A stretch of 7,088 nt of DNA, taken from an uncultured Collinsella sp. (GTDB taxonomy: Bacteria; Actinomycetota; Coriobacteriia; Coriobacteriales; Coriobacteriaceae). This document shows positions 6,776-7,088 of the stretch, piece after piece (positions within the stretch are counted from its first letter, which is position 1; each line of letters opens with the position of its first letter). A program made the translations under genes and the position numbers. The notes beneath the pieces are model-generated. The model was not told where the DNA came from, did no database searches, and worked only from the letters and a program-made list of their open reading frames with translations. Location: contig CABUMU010000102.1 in NCBI GenBank assembly GCA_902492855.1, positions 1 through 7,088 on the forward strand, given 5' to 3'.

Positions 6776-7088
6776 ATGGAGCAGACAACGCGGCGCCAAG
6801 AGCAACTGCCGGGCGCATTCAACGGCGCAACTACCAACAGCCAGCATGGCCGCGTCCGCTGGTATCTGGTCCACACCCCCAACGGTAAAGAGCGCGAGAC
6901 CTGCGAAAAGGTCCGCCGTATTATCCCGCACGATCTGATGCAGGACGCTTTTGTGATGCAAAAGGAGTTCTGGTTTAAGCGGGACGGCGCCTGGTCGCTC
7001 CAAACCAAACCCATGTACAAGGAATATTTCTTCGTCGCCACGCACGATGCCGCAGCGCTCGATAGGGCTTTGGCTCAACTGAGCTTTG
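6776..7088 (+). CDS. NusG-family (LoaP/RfaH-like) antiterminator, 5' part
   Basis: The frame stays open from the ATG at 6776 to the window edge (104 complete codons), so the gene is cut by the window. After a basic, polar 24-residue N-terminal tail, residues 25-104 read as a NusG N-terminal (NGN) domain. It opens with R-W-Y-L-V-H-T-P-N-G-K-E-R-E, matching the WYxxxxxxGxE signature, and continues with KPMYKEYFFV at about 80-89 where NusG homologues have a P-x-F-P-G-Y-x-F-V segment. The KOW domain would lie beyond the edge. Such specialised NusG paralogues bind RNA polymerase and allow read-through of long operons, commonly polysaccharide or secondary-metabolite clusters. The tail and the absence of ribosomal neighbours suggest a paralogue, not the housekeeping nusG. 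AGGGGGCG (6764-6771) is the ribosome binding site. The P-G-Y element is replaced by K-E-Y, which is unusual. Confidence 0.72.
   Translation, partial: MEQTTRRQEQLPGAFNGATTNSQHGRVRWYLVHTPNGKERETCEKVRRIIPHDLMQDAFVMQKEFWFKRDGAWSLQTKPMYKEYFFVATHDAAALDRALAQLSF

Noticed and set aside
6701..7078. Minus-strand open frames opposite the NusG-like gene
   Set aside because: They have no recognisable motifs, and the plus-strand frame shows a clear NGN signature with a good ribosome binding site.

Overview
The window looks like a chromosomal segment of a high-GC anaerobic actinobacterium. The class Coriobacteriia, and Collinsella in particular, fits best. This rests on the coding GC bias, a three-gene FAD oxidoreductase/DUF1667 operon of anaerobic type, a threonyl-tRNA synthetase without TGS domain, a small membrane zinc-ribbon protein and intergenic DNA rich in inverted repeats. 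The assignment is inference from gene content; no 16S or marker gene is present.

Layout. Positions 1-406 carry no convincing gene and hold a mosaic of inverted and direct repeats. From 3611 down to 407, on the minus strand, lies a tight three-gene operon: a GlpA/LhgO-like FAD oxidoreductase with a C-terminal BFD-type [2Fe-2S] domain, a pyridine-nucleotide FAD oxidoreductase, and a DUF1667 cysteine protein. The intergenic distances are 1 and 3 nt, and each downstream start has its own ribosome binding site. Positions 3612-4017 form a divergent intergenic region with two tandem copies of an inverted-repeat element and further dyads. Rightward from there come a 143-residue two-helix membrane protein with a double zinc ribbon (4018-4449), a strong hairpin, a promoter, and thrS (4689-6452). 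Two hairpin terminators follow thrS. After a promoter-like leader, the 5' part of a NusG/LoaP-like antiterminator gene starts at 6776 and runs off the window edge.

How the genes may work together. The minus-strand operon is probably a cytoplasmic or membrane-associated dehydrogenase complex related to anaerobic glycerol-3-phosphate dehydrogenase. In this picture the first protein oxidises the substrate, the [2Fe-2S] domain and the DUF1667 protein relay electrons, and the second flavoprotein couples to NAD(P). The substrate is not proven, and no glpK or glpF is visible. thrS is a stand-alone housekeeping gene. The NusG-like gene probably opens a separate operon to the right; in relatives such genes often precede polysaccharide clusters, but nothing downstream can be seen here.

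I did not find a defence system, CRISPR array, transposase or RNA gene. The least explained signals are the paired inverted-repeat elements at 3781-3918, the three-way complementary octamers in the leader of the oxidoreductase operon, the repeat mosaic at 1-406, and the structured leader of the NusG-like gene.
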